From the NCBI GenBank assembly GCA_900542875.1, contig UQPH01000014.1, positions 1 to 34,058 of the forward strand: a stretch of DNA of 34,058 nucleotides, written 5' to 3'. Numbering within the stretch: position 1 is the stretch's first letter; every line of letters starts with the position of its first letter. A program made the position numbers and the translations under genes. A model generated the notes under the pieces. That model saw only the letters and a list, made by a program, of their open reading frames with translations, had not been told where the DNA came from and did not search any database. Positions 7,933 through 17,046 of this stretch are shown piece after piece. The DNA is from an uncultured Eubacterium sp. (GTDB lineage: Bacteria; Bacillota; Clostridia; Oscillospirales; Acutalibacteraceae).

Positions 7933-7969
7933 AAAAAACAAGGCAACAGAAGTTTTACCTACTGTTGCC
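7933..7969 (-). terminator. intrinsic terminator after rpmE
   Basis: On the minus strand GGCAACAG (7969-7962) pairs perfectly with CTGTTGCC (7949-7942) around a 12-base loop, followed by TTG and six T bases (7938-7933). It stands between rpmE and yigZ, so it may act as an attenuator for yigZ as well as the end of the rpmE transcript. Confidence 0.85.
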
Positions 7970-7981
7970 GTTATTTCTTGA

Positions 7982-8185
7982 TTAGCCCTTTTTAGCAAAT
8001 CTCTTGTTGAATCTCTCAACACGTCCACCTGTATCTACAAGCTTTTGCTTACCTGTATAGAATGGGTGACACTTTGAGCAGATATCTACCTTCATATCGC
8101 CTTTAGTGCTTTTTGTTTCGAATGTAGCACCGCAAGCACATCTAACTGTACATGTTTGATAATCAGGATGAATTCCTTCCTTCAT
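7982..8185 (-). CDS. rpmE: 50S ribosomal protein L31, zinc-binding type
   Basis: The 67-residue L31 begins MKEGIHPDYQ and carries the zinc-binding cysteine set Cys16, Cys18, Cys36 and Cys39 (CAC and CSKC), followed by HPFYTGKQKLVDTGGRVERF. It is therefore the zinc-containing form and not the zinc-free paralogue. There is one extra cysteine at position 12. L31 sits on the large subunit central protuberance and bridges to the small subunit. The ATG at 8185 has GAGGTG 6 bases upstream; an upstream in-frame ATG at 8209 lacks such a site. The gene has its own promoter overlapping a perfect palindrome, and its own terminator. Confidence 0.98.
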   Translation of the reverse strand: MKEGIHPDYQTCTVRCACGATFETKSTKGDMKVDICSKCHPFYTGKQKLVDTGGRVERFNKRFAKKG

Positions 8186-8218
8186 GACTTTCACCTCACT
8201 TAATCTCATAACGCAGAA

Positions 8219-8247
8219 ATTATATCAAAGATTGATATAAAATGCAA
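8219..8247 (-). promoter_or_regulatory. sigma-A promoter of rpmE
   Basis: On the minus strand TTGCAT (8247-8242) and TATAAT (8224-8219) are spaced by 17 bases, with a TGA extension in front of the -10 element. Transcription should start near 8212, about 27 bases before the rpmE ATG. The promoter lies in the 76-base gap after addA, where I see no terminator hairpin. Confidence 0.8.
8221..8239. promoter_or_regulatory. perfect palindrome in the rpmE promoter (candidate operator)
   Basis: TATATCAA and TTGATATA form perfect 8-base arms around a 3-base centre. The palindrome covers most of the -10 element and the -10-proximal spacer of the rpmE promoter, a classic place for a repressor site. It does not match the Zur, Fur or LexA consensus I know. 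Chance is possible in such AT-rich DNA. Confidence 0.45.
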
Positions 8248-8261
8248 GACTTTTTTTCAAA

Positions 8262-11200
8262 TTATTTATAAAAGCAGGGTTTATTTAGATAAAACGAATA
8301 GAGAGCCGCTTGCTTAACCGGCTTTTTAAGTGATTTTTCCACAGCATACTTATAAAAAGCTATTTGATTTTTATACTCGCAAAGGAGTTCCTCCTCGCTT
8401 TGTACCCTGTCGGTTTTATAATCAACAAGCACAAGCTCGCCGTTTTCCTCAAACACACAATCGGCAATACCCTGTACCAAAACCTTATCGTCAAAATCGG
8501 TATTTTCTATCTCGTTTACCGGAACGAAGGCGGAAATCTTAAATTCTCTGTATACCCTGTCGCCGCCGAAAATTCTCTTTGCAAAATCCGAGGTAAAAAA
8601 CGTCGTAAGTTTGCCTCTGTCAAGAACTTTTGCCTGTTCGGCGGTGAGATACGAATAAGATATAAGACGTGCAATTTCCGTCTCCAAATCGTCTCTTGCA
8701 TTATCATAATCGCAATACTGCATAAAGGTGTGCATTGCCGTTCCTTTTTCTGCATAGGTCATATTGCCCTCGGTTAAGAATGCAGGTTTTGACGAGGTTA
8801 GATACTCATAATTTCTGTGAGAGTCATCAAGTGACGAAGCGGTCATTTTTGACGGATAATTTGCAAGCGACAGTCTGTCATAGCGAAAAGAAAGTCTGTC
8901 TTTAATTTTTTTTAGCAACTCGGTGTCAAGTTCAGCCTTAACCGTTTGCGCCTCATCCACTGTCTTTTGTTCTGTGTCGCCGAGAACAACATTTATCGAC
9001 ATATCAAAATCCGATAATGCGTCAAACTTAATATCCGAATGACACATATCACGAAGCACGCCGCCGTTCTTATGAAGAAGAGCGGCTGTTACGATTAGGT
9101 CGCCGTCGCTGTTGGTTTTTTGCACACTGACAGGAGACACTCTGCCGTCGATAATTTTCTTTGCATTTGCGGTGACGGCTTTTTCGATTTTCTTAGATGT
9201 ATAAAAAGTAACGAACTGTTCCTTAGCCCTTGTAAGTGCAACATAAAGCACACGCAGGTTTTCGCTCATAAGTTCTTTTTCGTTAATCTGACGAAGTACA
9301 CAATACTGAATGGAATCATACCGACTCATGGTGTCGGCATTATACACTTTTAACCCTATGCCGTATCGGGAGTTCAGTTGAACTCTCTTTTTAAGGTCGT
9401 CTTTATTATACTGATGAGAAGCACCTGCAAGAATGCAAACGGGAAATTCAAGTCCCTTTGACTTATGTATTGTCATAACGCTTACAGCATTGCTGTCGGT
9501 GTGAGTTACGGCAGGACTTTCCACATTGAATTTATTATTGATAATTGCGTCAACATATCTCAAAAAAGCGGTAAGACCAACATTTTCTCCGGAGTCAAAA
9601 TGCTTTGCTATGTCAATAAGTTTCATAACATTAAGCACTCTTTGCTCATGATTGCCCATAGCAGATATGACGGAAAGATATGAAGTTTCTCCTATAATTG
9701 TTCTCAAAAGACTTTCAACGCTCATTGAACTTGCGTATTCCCTATATCTTTTCAAATCATTTACAAATGCAATAAATTCGCTGTTATTTACAATCGAGGT
9801 ATAAAGATTTTTTGCAGGTGTATTAACTCTTGCCTCGGCAAGCGAATCGGGCGTATATCCGTAAAAGACAGACATAAGAGTTGCCAAAAGAGGAATGTCG
9901 AGAAGCGGATTATCTATACTTCTCAATAGATTCAGAAGTATAACCACCTCGTTTGATGAAAATAAATTTGACTTATTATTTGAAACGGTGGGAATACCGT
10001 ACTTTGAAAAGATGTCTGTAATTACGGGAAGTCTTGACTTATCGGAGCGCATAAGTACGGCAAAGTCGCCGTATTTAATCGGACGATAAATTTCACCCTC
10101 CCTGATAAGTTCGCCGCTTTTTACCTTAGATATAATATACTCGGCAATTTTTTCTGCCTCGTACTCGTCTGCATCTCTGTCCTCGGGAGGTTCGAGCATA
10201 TAAAGAGCGGCTGACGGAATATCGCTGTCTTTATATTTAAGACCGTTATTAAGCCTTTCGTTTTCGTTATAGTCAACCTCGCCTACCTTATATGACATAA
10301 AGCGTGAAAACACAAAATTGACATAAGAACAAATATCTTTTCTGGAGCGGAAATTTGTATCAAGATTTATTTTATAACTTTCCTTATCTCCGTTAGGCTC
10401 AAAATCGGCATACACCTGCTTTTTGGCATTAAATATCTGCGGCATCGCAAGCCTGAAACGATATATGCTCTGTTTCATATCGCCGACCATGAATCTGTTT
10501 CGACCGTTTGAGAGCATCTTAAAGAGAGTATCTTGAGCGGAATTTGTGTCCTGATACTCATCAACAAGAATTTCATAAAAATTATCAGACAGTTCGTTAG
10601 CCAAATCAGTCTTAACAATCTTGCCGTCATAGCTCATATAAAACAAAAGATTGATGGCAAAATGCTCCACATCGGAAAAAGTGTAAGAATTAAGCCTTTT
10701 CTTTTCCTCCAAAACAGCCGTCGAAAACTCTTTAATAATTTTACAAAGCAGACTAATAAGAGGATACAGTTTTTTGCAGTCATCCAGATATTCTTCTTCG
10801 GTTGCGGAATAAAGAGACTTAATCGTTTTAAGAATGCTCTTATAATTATCTCTGTTAGCCGTGACAACAGCCTTTGACGGGCTTTCATAATCACGCTTTG
10901 ACGGTGCTCTGGAAAATGACACGCCGTTTATATTTTGAATAATTTTATTCCAATCTTTAGTCGAAACAGAGACTTTGAGTGTTTCAAAAATTTCTCTGTC
11001 CGAAAGCAGCATTTTCTTATACTTATCATAAAGCACATCGTCCTCGTAAAGAGAATTAAGCGAATTGTCGATAAGTTCAAAAACGAAGTCAATATAACTT
11101 TGGGTCTCTTCAAAAATACGCTCTGCGGCAAAAGATTCGGACAACTTAATTTCGGGATTATAAAGTTCGCAAGCCTTATCAAGCCACAAATCGGGAAATG

Positions 11201-11747
11201 CCTGCGACGAGGTAAAGGAATTAATCTGCTTAACCGTCAATGCCAAATCATCGTCATTTTTTGCTGAAGAGAGCAATTCGACAAGTTCTAAAAAGGTCTT
11301 ATCGCCGGAGTCATAATAGGAATTGATTATTTCATCCAAAACGGAGTCCTCGACAAGCATTCTCTCGGAATCGTCCATAATGTTAAAATCCTGCTGAATA
11401 TCAAGTTTATAGAAATTCTCACGCACTAAATTAATGCAAAACGAATCTATGGTACATATTTTTGCACCCGGAAGAAGCGAATACTGTTTTTTTGCAACAG
11501 TATTATTTTGCGTATTCTTAATAATCTCACGAAGTTTATCTGAAATTCTCTTACGCATTTCCGAAGCAGCAGCATTGGTAAAGGTGACTATAAGCAGTTT
11601 ATCGACAGGAACTCCGTCCTCGGTAATCATCTTAATTACACGATGAACCAAAACGGCTGTTTTGCCTGAACCTGCCGCAGCATTTACGAGAATATTTGAA
11701 TTTTTAGCGTCTATTGCGTTTTGTTGGGGGACGGTCCATTTAGGCAT
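8262..11747 (-). CDS. addA: ATP-dependent helicase/nuclease AddA (RexA)
   Basis: The 1161-residue protein is the UvrD-like helicase plus nuclease subunit of AddAB, which processes double-strand breaks to the Chi-regulated 3' tail used by RecA. Visible motifs include Walker A AAAGSGKT (23-30), motif Ia VTFTNAAASEMRKRI, motif II VDEYQDT, GDMKQSIYRFR, NFRSRKDI, MTIHKSKGLEFP and LRVLYVALTRAKEQF. The C-terminal PD-(D/E)XK nuclease has GTAMHTFMQ, GIADCVFEE and VDYKTD (Asp1109, Lys1111). The start is taken as the ATG at 11747, 8 bases after GGAGG; an ATG at 11756 abuts the ribosome-binding site and is unlikely. It overlaps the addB stop by 8 bases (ATGCCTAA), keeping the two subunits coupled. Confidence 0.97.
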   Translation of the reverse strand: MPKWTVPQQNAIDAKNSNILVNAAAGSGKTAVLVHRVIKMITEDGVPVDKLLIVTFTNAAASEMRKRISDKLREIIKNTQNNTVAKKQYSLLPGAKICTIDSFCINLVRENFYKLDIQQDFNIMDDSERMLVEDSVLDEIINSYYDSGDKTFLELVELLSSAKNDDDLALTVKQINSFTSSQAFPDLWLDKACELYNPEIKLSESFAAERIFEETQSYIDFVFELIDNSLNSLYEDDVLYDKYKKMLLSDREIFETLKVSVSTKDWNKIIQNINGVSFSRAPSKRDYESPSKAVVTANRDNYKSILKTIKSLYSATEEEYLDDCKKLYPLISLLCKIIKEFSTAVLEEKKRLNSYTFSDVEHFAINLLFYMSYDGKIVKTDLANELSDNFYEILVDEYQDTNSAQDTLFKMLSNGRNRFMVGDMKQSIYRFRLAMPQIFNAKKQVYADFEPNGDKESYKINLDTNFRSRKDICSYVNFVFSRFMSYKVGEVDYNENERLNNGLKYKDSDIPSAALYMLEPPEDRDADEYEAEKIAEYIISKVKSGELIREGEIYRPIKYGDFAVLMRSDKSRLPVITDIFSKYGIPTVSNNKSNLFSSNEVVILLNLLRSIDNPLLDIPLLATLMSVFYGYTPDSLAEARVNTPAKNLYTSIVNNSEFIAFVNDLKRYREYASSMSVESLLRTIIGETSYLSVISAMGNHEQRVLNVMKLIDIAKHFDSGENVGLTAFLRYVDAIINNKFNVESPAVTHTDSNAVSVMTIHKSKGLEFPVCILAGASHQYNKDDLKKRVQLNSRYGIGLKVYNADTMSRYDSIQYCVLRQINEKELMSENLRVLYVALTRAKEQFVTFYTSKKIEKAVTANAKKIIDGRVSPVSVQKTNSDGDLIVTAALLHKNGGVLRDMCHSDIKFDALSDFDMSINVVLGDTEQKTVDEAQTVKAELDTELLKKIKDRLSFRYDRLSLANYPSKMTASSLDDSHRNYEYLTSSKPAFLTEGNMTYAEKGTAMHTFMQYCDYDNARDDLETEIARLISYSYLTAEQAKVLDRGKLTTFFTSDFAKRIFGGDRVYREFKISAFVPVNEIENTDFDDKVLVQGIADCVFEENGELVLVDYKTDRVQSEEELLCEYKNQIAFYKYAVEKSLKKPVKQAALYSFYLNKPCFYK

Positions 11748-14700
11748 TTTCTTCATCCTCCTTTAATATCTTTATAGTTTCATCAAAGGATGGCTCATCA
11801 AATAAATTGGGGATAATCTCCTTTTTATTCATACACACATCTTTATAATCACAATACTCGCAGGTTTTATCGTGATGGGGAGAATCGGCAGGATTTTGCG
11901 AAATATATCCCATATGCAGATTATCGCCCATAGAAACTATCAGTTCGTTTATCTTTTTTGAAATTCTGCCGAGATCCGCAAGACTGACTATATTGCCCTT
12001 TAGTTTTCCGTTGCTGACAGAAACAGGAATATATTTATTACTTAATTCTCTGTCCATATGCTCGGCGATGGAATGCGACTCATCATTAAGCACAATGCCT
12101 TTCATACGAAACTCGTCATTATCCGATTTATTGAAATTCTTTACATTTCTCTCGGTATTATAGACCTTTCTTGCGGCGTGCATATAAAGGACTCCCGCCT
12201 CAACTCCCGACAATTCGTTATCCGACTCGCAAAGAGTAAAGAGATAAACAAACATTTGAAGATTAAGGCCGTGAAGGATATCGCTTAAAGCGAAGTCTTT
12301 TGTACCGCTCTTATAGTCTACAACTCTGACATACTGAATGCCGTTTTCGGTATATGTATCAACTCTGTCGATAGAGCCTTTAATGCGGATTGTACCGCCG
12401 TCGGAGAGATGATAAGTCTTTGACTTAACCTCTTCGTTTTCGCTTCCGTCGCCGATAGAAAGTTCAAAAGCCTTTGCCTCAAAGTCACTGTTCATAAATT
12501 CATCACGAAGCCTAAGCACAACGTGGGTCAACATTTTTGAAAGGCGCATAAATCGGTACTTAAATCTTGCTCCGAGTTGCTCGGAGTCGCCCATTTTTGT
12601 GTCAAAAAACAGTTTAAGATACTTTTTGGTAAGTTCTTCAACCTGTGCTCTGTCGAGGGTTACAAGCGTCTTGGTGGTGACATCCTTTACAAGGTGTTCC
12701 AAAACGAAATGAATAACCGTACCGGTCTGCATGGCATTCATTTCCGCCTTTGTTCTCGGGCGGACATTCAGTCCGAATTTGCAAAAATATCTAAAAGCGC
12801 AGTTATAGTAATCCTCGATTCTTGAGGCTGAAAGATACATATCATTCTTAAACAGTTTTCTTGCAAGGTCTTTGTTATTAATCTTCATCACAGGGTTAAT
12901 GCTCAGATTATTAACTGCGTCAAGCCTGTTTTCAAATTCTTTTTTATCGGAGAAATACTGCTTAAGAGCAGCAGTCATTTTGCTGTTATCATCATAATCG
13001 CTCGCAAGAAATTCAAAAGCGTTTGCATCCGTTTCGAGACTGTCAAGAGTAACGCAACCGTTATTTGATTTAGTTTCAATAGCGGGAAAAGTATCTTTAA
13101 TCTCGCTGACGATTGAACTTTCACAGGTATCGTCCACAGAATTTCTGTAAGATACATAAAGTCTGTTACTTGCACAGGAAACAGCCATATAAGCAAAATA
13201 TCTCTCTTGAGCGTTAAGCGTTTCACCATAAGAATACAACTTAAAATTATCATCAATGAGTTTTACTCTGTCCGCTTCAGTAAGAAGTCCCGATGAAGAA
13301 ACATTTTGCGGAAATTCGCCGTCATTCGCTCCTAGCACAAAGCAGGCATAAGGATTATTGCAGCGAATTCTGTCGGCTGAACCTAACTGAACATTATCAA
13401 GTCCTATCGGTACATTGCCCAAATCTTCATTTGCAATCATCAAATTAAAGAGTTTTGAATATTCCTTGATGCTTACTTTTTCATCAAGGCTTAATACGGC
13501 AAGTTCGTTTAGTATATTCATAATCAAATCCCACACCCTGCCTTGTTCCATGGCGAGCGCAGACTTTCCGCTTTTATCGAGAGAGACGGCCAGTTCTTTG
13601 ATTTTTTTATCAACAGAAAAATCAAGCAATGTATAATAAATTGCCCTTGATATTCCCTTTGCATCGGTATTTTTAACCGATTTAGAAAACTTTTCGAGGC
13701 GTGATATTACATAATCTCTGTGCTTATTAATTTCGTCAAGCGCTTTTTTGTCGGAGTCGCTTATTTTATCAACAAAGCCTCTTGTTGATTCGGTAAAATT
13801 ACTTTTCCATTTAGTGCCGTTAATATTCCACATAAATGCGTAATTTTCAAGGGTGCTTATGCTCTCGGTGTCAAGAGCGGTAAGACCTGTTTTAAGCAGT
13901 GAGAATATATCGTCAGAACGAAAATAATAGGCACATACTCTGAAAAGAAAATTAATAAACATTACGCAGGGCTGTGATGATATGCTCTGACGTTCATCAT
14001 CAAAATAAGGAATATTATATTTTGAAAAAGAAAACTGAAGTTCTCTTTGATACTTATCCAAATCACGGCAAATCACGGTAATATCCGACGGATTTATGCC
14101 TTGTCTCATCAGTTTTGAAATCTCGGACGAAACATAATTGCACTCATCGACAATACTCTTTGCACGATAAATTGAAACATTCTCAACTTCCTTTTCATAA
14201 GGAGTTTTAATAAAGTACATATTTTTTTCGAGCGAACGCAGTTCGTCGTTTTTCGCTCTGTGATTTTCGGTAAGGTAAACCGGAGGCAGAATTTTTACAT
14301 TTTCCTTTTTGGCAACGCCGGTTAAAATTTCTATATTTGAATTAACATAAGAGAACAAATCATATTCGTCATTATTGCTGGGTGAGTCTGAACAAAAAGT
14401 GATATAAACGCTTTTTGCTTGTTTTAATATAACTTCGATGATCTTATATTCCTGTGCGACAAAGCCCGAAAAGCCGTCAATATAAACGGTTCTTCCCTTG
14501 AAATAATCGAGAGTAAGGAGTTTTTCATAAAGATATGTAAGTTCCTCGGCAGGGTCTGTATATTTGTCTTTAATAAGATTATCATACTCTGACATAATGA
14601 GCGCAATGTCATGCAACTTTTCGGATAAAATAACTTTATCCGCATTGTTTGATGCAGATATAATATCGTCATAAGAAACACGGCACGCTTTCATTTCGTC

Positions 14701-15072
14701 ATAAATCCTTACGGCAGAGGAGATAAATGCGTTATTATTTACATTCTTTGAAAACAGTTTAAGTTCGTCCTTACACGAATCGCACGCTTTCTTAAACAAA
14801 ACAGCCTTTGCACCCTTAGAAAGCATGGGCAGAGTGAACGAACCGTACTTTTTTGCTATATCAGAGGAAAGCCTGGAAAACGAGCCGTTTTCCACGCAGT
14901 TGACCTTATCCTCGCCGAGATCGGTCAAAAGCCGTCTTTCGCTGATAAACGAAAACTGCTCAGGCGTAATAAGCAGGATGCTCTCGTCACCCTGCTCAAC
15001 CTGATTTTTTATACTGTTAAAAATATATTCGGTTTTTCCGCTTCCGGCTCTGCCGATAATCATTTGGAGCAT
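11740..15072 (-). CDS. addB: ATP-dependent nuclease subunit AddB (RexB)
   Basis: The 1110-residue protein is the partner of AddA. It has an intact N-terminal Walker A GRAGSGKT (7-14), an inactivated-helicase middle, and a C-terminal nuclease with GTVIHFVLEHL and VVDYKSGT. The four iron-sulphur cysteines are present: Cys758 (YYNCAFRYFC) and the CX2CX5C set Cys1071, Cys1074 and Cys1080. In known AddB this cluster staples the nuclease domain and is needed for stability. The ATG at 15072 has GGAGG 7 bases upstream and lies 2 bases after the DUF2461 stop. The short C-terminal tail DEENA is encoded by the ribosome-binding site and start codon of addA. Confidence 0.96.
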   Translation of the reverse strand: MLQMIIGRAGSGKTEYIFNSIKNQVEQGDESILLITPEQFSFISERRLLTDLGEDKVNCVENGSFSRLSSDIAKKYGSFTLPMLSKGAKAVLFKKACDSCKDELKLFSKNVNNNAFISSAVRIYDEMKACRVSYDDIISASNNADKVILSEKLHDIALIMSEYDNLIKDKYTDPAEELTYLYEKLLTLDYFKGRTVYIDGFSGFVAQEYKIIEVILKQAKSVYITFCSDSPSNNDEYDLFSYVNSNIEILTGVAKKENVKILPPVYLTENHRAKNDELRSLEKNMYFIKTPYEKEVENVSIYRAKSIVDECNYVSSEISKLMRQGINPSDITVICRDLDKYQRELQFSFSKYNIPYFDDERQSISSQPCVMFINFLFRVCAYYFRSDDIFSLLKTGLTALDTESISTLENYAFMWNINGTKWKSNFTESTRGFVDKISDSDKKALDEINKHRDYVISRLEKFSKSVKNTDAKGISRAIYYTLLDFSVDKKIKELAVSLDKSGKSALAMEQGRVWDLIMNILNELAVLSLDEKVSIKEYSKLFNLMIANEDLGNVPIGLDNVQLGSADRIRCNNPYACFVLGANDGEFPQNVSSSGLLTEADRVKLIDDNFKLYSYGETLNAQERYFAYMAVSCASNRLYVSYRNSVDDTCESSIVSEIKDTFPAIETKSNNGCVTLDSLETDANAFEFLASDYDDNSKMTAALKQYFSDKKEFENRLDAVNNLSINPVMKINNKDLARKLFKNDMYLSASRIEDYYNCAFRYFCKFGLNVRPRTKAEMNAMQTGTVIHFVLEHLVKDVTTKTLVTLDRAQVEELTKKYLKLFFDTKMGDSEQLGARFKYRFMRLSKMLTHVVLRLRDEFMNSDFEAKAFELSIGDGSENEEVKSKTYHLSDGGTIRIKGSIDRVDTYTENGIQYVRVVDYKSGTKDFALSDILHGLNLQMFVYLFTLCESDNELSGVEAGVLYMHAARKVYNTERNVKNFNKSDNDEFRMKGIVLNDESHSIAEHMDRELSNKYIPVSVSNGKLKGNIVSLADLGRISKKINELIVSMGDNLHMGYISQNPADSPHHDKTCEYCDYKDVCMNKKEIIPNLFDEPSFDETIKILKEDEENA

Positions 15073-15074
15073 CG

Positions 15075-15785
15075 TTATACCTCCGGAACAATAAGTCCTT
15101 GTTCAAGCATTCTCTCATATGCCTCGAGCATAAAATCGTACATCGGTCGTGCTATATCAAACGCAAGTTTCATCTCATTAATTACGGCAGGAGACGAAAT
15201 GTCGCTCAAATCGAAACTATTGTAGGTGAAACTGAAATTTTTTGCACTGAGATACTGTTTCAAATCTTTCGGTGCATCGGGATACCTGTCTTTTTTATAG
15301 TAATCGTGTGCATCAAAAGTAAAGCCTGCCTGCTCGCAAGCCTTCAGCGCTTTTCTGAAACGGCGTGGCTGTTCAACAATCATATCGTGAACCGCCTTAA
15401 AAGCAGAGGCTTTCCATGTCCAAAATACAAGTCCGTAACCGTAGGAATTCGGATAAAATTCAAAATAAAAAAACGGTGCCGAGGGATATTCTTTTTTGTA
15501 TCTTCTAAAGAACACCCACATATTTTCTCTGTACTTAACTTTTGAGCGATTGCCTCTGGTGTCACGGTAAATTCTTGACACCGAACGCACAGGGTCAAGG
15601 TACATTTTATCGTCTATTTCAAAAAGAAGTTCGGACATATCAAGAACCATTTGGCGAAGCGGAACGGTTATTCCCTGCTTCAATTCTTCTTTATGTTCCT
15701 CGTAGAACTCCTTTGAATCGTTAAATCTGTTAAGGCACAAAAGTTCAATACTTTCGCCTTTTATGCCTTTATAGTTATATCTCAT
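15075..15785 (-). CDS. DUF2461 family protein
   Basis: The 236-residue soluble protein matches the DUF2461 family (TIGR02453 type). Indicators are the N-terminal FNDSKEFYEEHKEEL segment, the RSVSRIYRDTRGNRSKVKYR block, where the family has a conserved R..RDTRF..DK-like stretch, and a PFFYFEFYPNSYGYGLVFW core. It contains many Tyr, Phe and Trp residues and no signal or membrane segment. No biochemical role is established. It overlaps the upstream PLP-enzyme gene by 11 bases and precedes addB by 2 bases, so it is co-translated with the AddAB genes. The position suggests, but does not show, a repair-related role. Confidence 0.85.
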   Translation of the reverse strand: MRYNYKGIKGESIELLCLNRFNDSKEFYEEHKEELKQGITVPLRQMVLDMSELLFEIDDKMYLDPVRSVSRIYRDTRGNRSKVKYRENMWVFFRRYKKEYPSAPFFYFEFYPNSYGYGLVFWTWKASAFKAVHDMIVEQPRRFRKALKACEQAGFTFDAHDYYKKDRYPDAPKDLKQYLSAKNFSFTYNSFDLSDISSPAVINEMKLAFDIARPMYDFMLEAYERMLEQGLIVPEV

Positions 15786-17046
15786 TCTTCAAAAGTCCCT
15801 TTCTCAGCATAGACTGTGCGGCAAGAAGCGCACAAATCTTTGCAGAATGAAAATTAAGTCCGCCCTGAATCCAAGCATAAAAAGGCTCTCTTATAGGTGC
15901 GTCTGCGGAGAGTTCGATGGACGAGCCGAGAGTAAACGCTCCTGCTGCCATAACAACCTTACTGTCATAGCCCGGCATATCCCACGGCTCAGGCAATACG
16001 AAACTGTCAATAGGACTTCCGCTTTGAATTCCCTGACAAAACGCAACAAGGCTCTGCTCGTTTTCGAGTCCGAGACACTGAACTATATCGCCTCTTTTTT
16101 CGTTATATTTTGGGGTGACATCATATCCGAATCCCTCAAAAAGTGCGGATATGTAAACGGCTGATTTAAGAGCCTCGCCGACAGTGTGCGGTGCAAAGAA
16201 CAAACCCATATACAACTCTCTGTTCATTCCGACAGTACAGCCGACTTCTTTTCCGAGACCCGGCGTTGTAAGGCGATAAGCACACTTTTCAACCAAATCA
16301 TGTCTGCCGCAGATATAGCCGCCTGTTCTTGCAATTCCGCCGCCTGCATTTTTTATCAATGAACCTGCACAAAGGTCTGCTCCGACCTCGGTAGGTTCTT
16401 TAATATCGGTAAATTCACCGTAGCAATTATCAACCATCACTATAACATTAGGATTGGCTTTTTTTGCGGTATTAACAATTTCTTCTATGATATCTATTGT
16501 AAGCGACGGTCTGAGTTCATAACCTCTTGAACGCTGAATATAAACCATTGTTGTATCAAAGTCAACAGCATTTGATATTGCGTCTAAATCGGGTTTTGAA
16601 TCTTTAAGCGAAACCTCTGCATATTCAACGCCGAAATCTTTTAGAGAACCCATACCCTCGCCCGAAATACCGATAACATTATGAATGGTATCATACGGAG
16701 TACCTGTAACGCACAGCATCTTATCGCCGGGTCTGAGCACACCGAAAAGGGCGGTAGAAAGCGTATGAGTACCGCAAGTAAAGTTGTGTCTTACGAGTGC
16801 GTCCTCACAACCGAAAACCTGAGCCCACACTTTATCGAGCGTTTCTCTGCCTCTGTCACCGTAACCGTATCCTGTTGATGAGACAAAATGGCTCTCCGAA
16901 ATTCCGTTATCAATAAATGCCTTTTGCACCTTAAGCTGATTATATTCAGTAATTTTTTCTATATTTTCAAAAGCGTCTTTGCAAAGGTCAAGAGCCTTAT
17001 CTGACTGCTTTTCAATTCTTTCGTCAATATCAAAAAAAGGATTCAT
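15775..17046 (-). CDS. methionine gamma-lyase-like / aluminium-resistance family PLP enzyme
   Basis: The 423-residue fold-type I PLP enzyme belongs to the YnbB/aluminium-resistance family (Met_gamma_lyase, PF06838). The likely PLP lysine is Lys232 in GSLIKNAGGG. The aspartate contacting the pyridine nitrogen is Asp206 in VDNCYGEF. The N-terminal SSTGYGYGDRGRETLDKVWA and HNFTCGTHTLS blocks are typical. The reaction is unproven for this family; C-S lyase chemistry is inferred from Cys/Met metabolism enzymes. I chose the ATG at 17046, with GGAG 9 bases upstream and a 4-base ATGA overlap with the GNAT stop. An ATG at 17061 would add five residues and has AGGA only 3 bases before it. Confidence 0.9.
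   Translation of the reverse strand: MNPFFDIDERIEKQSDKALDLCKDAFENIEKITEYNQLKVQKAFIDNGISESHFVSSTGYGYGDRGRETLDKVWAQVFGCEDALVRHNFTCGTHTLSTALFGVLRPGDKMLCVTGTPYDTIHNVIGISGEGMGSLKDFGVEYAEVSLKDSKPDLDAISNAVDFDTTMVYIQRSRGYELRPSLTIDIIEEIVNTAKKANPNVIVMVDNCYGEFTDIKEPTEVGADLCAGSLIKNAGGGIARTGGYICGRHDLVEKCAYRLTTPGLGKEVGCTVGMNRELYMGLFFAPHTVGEALKSAVYISALFEGFGYDVTPKYNEKRGDIVQCLGLENEQSLVAFCQGIQSGSPIDSFVLPEPWDMPGYDSKVVMAAGAFTLGSSIELSADAPIREPFYAWIQGGLNFHSAKICALLAAQSMLRKGLLKNEI

Noticed and set aside
8221..8239. Zur or Fur box in front of rpmE.
   Set aside because: The dyad is perfect but its sequence does not match the Zur or Fur consensus, and the L31 here is the zinc-containing form, which is usually not the Zur-repressed paralogue. 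It is kept only as an unassigned palindrome.
11740..11756. Programmed frameshift joining addB and addA.
   Set aside because: AddA has its own ribosome-binding site and start in the overlap, and no slippery heptamer with a downstream structure is evident.
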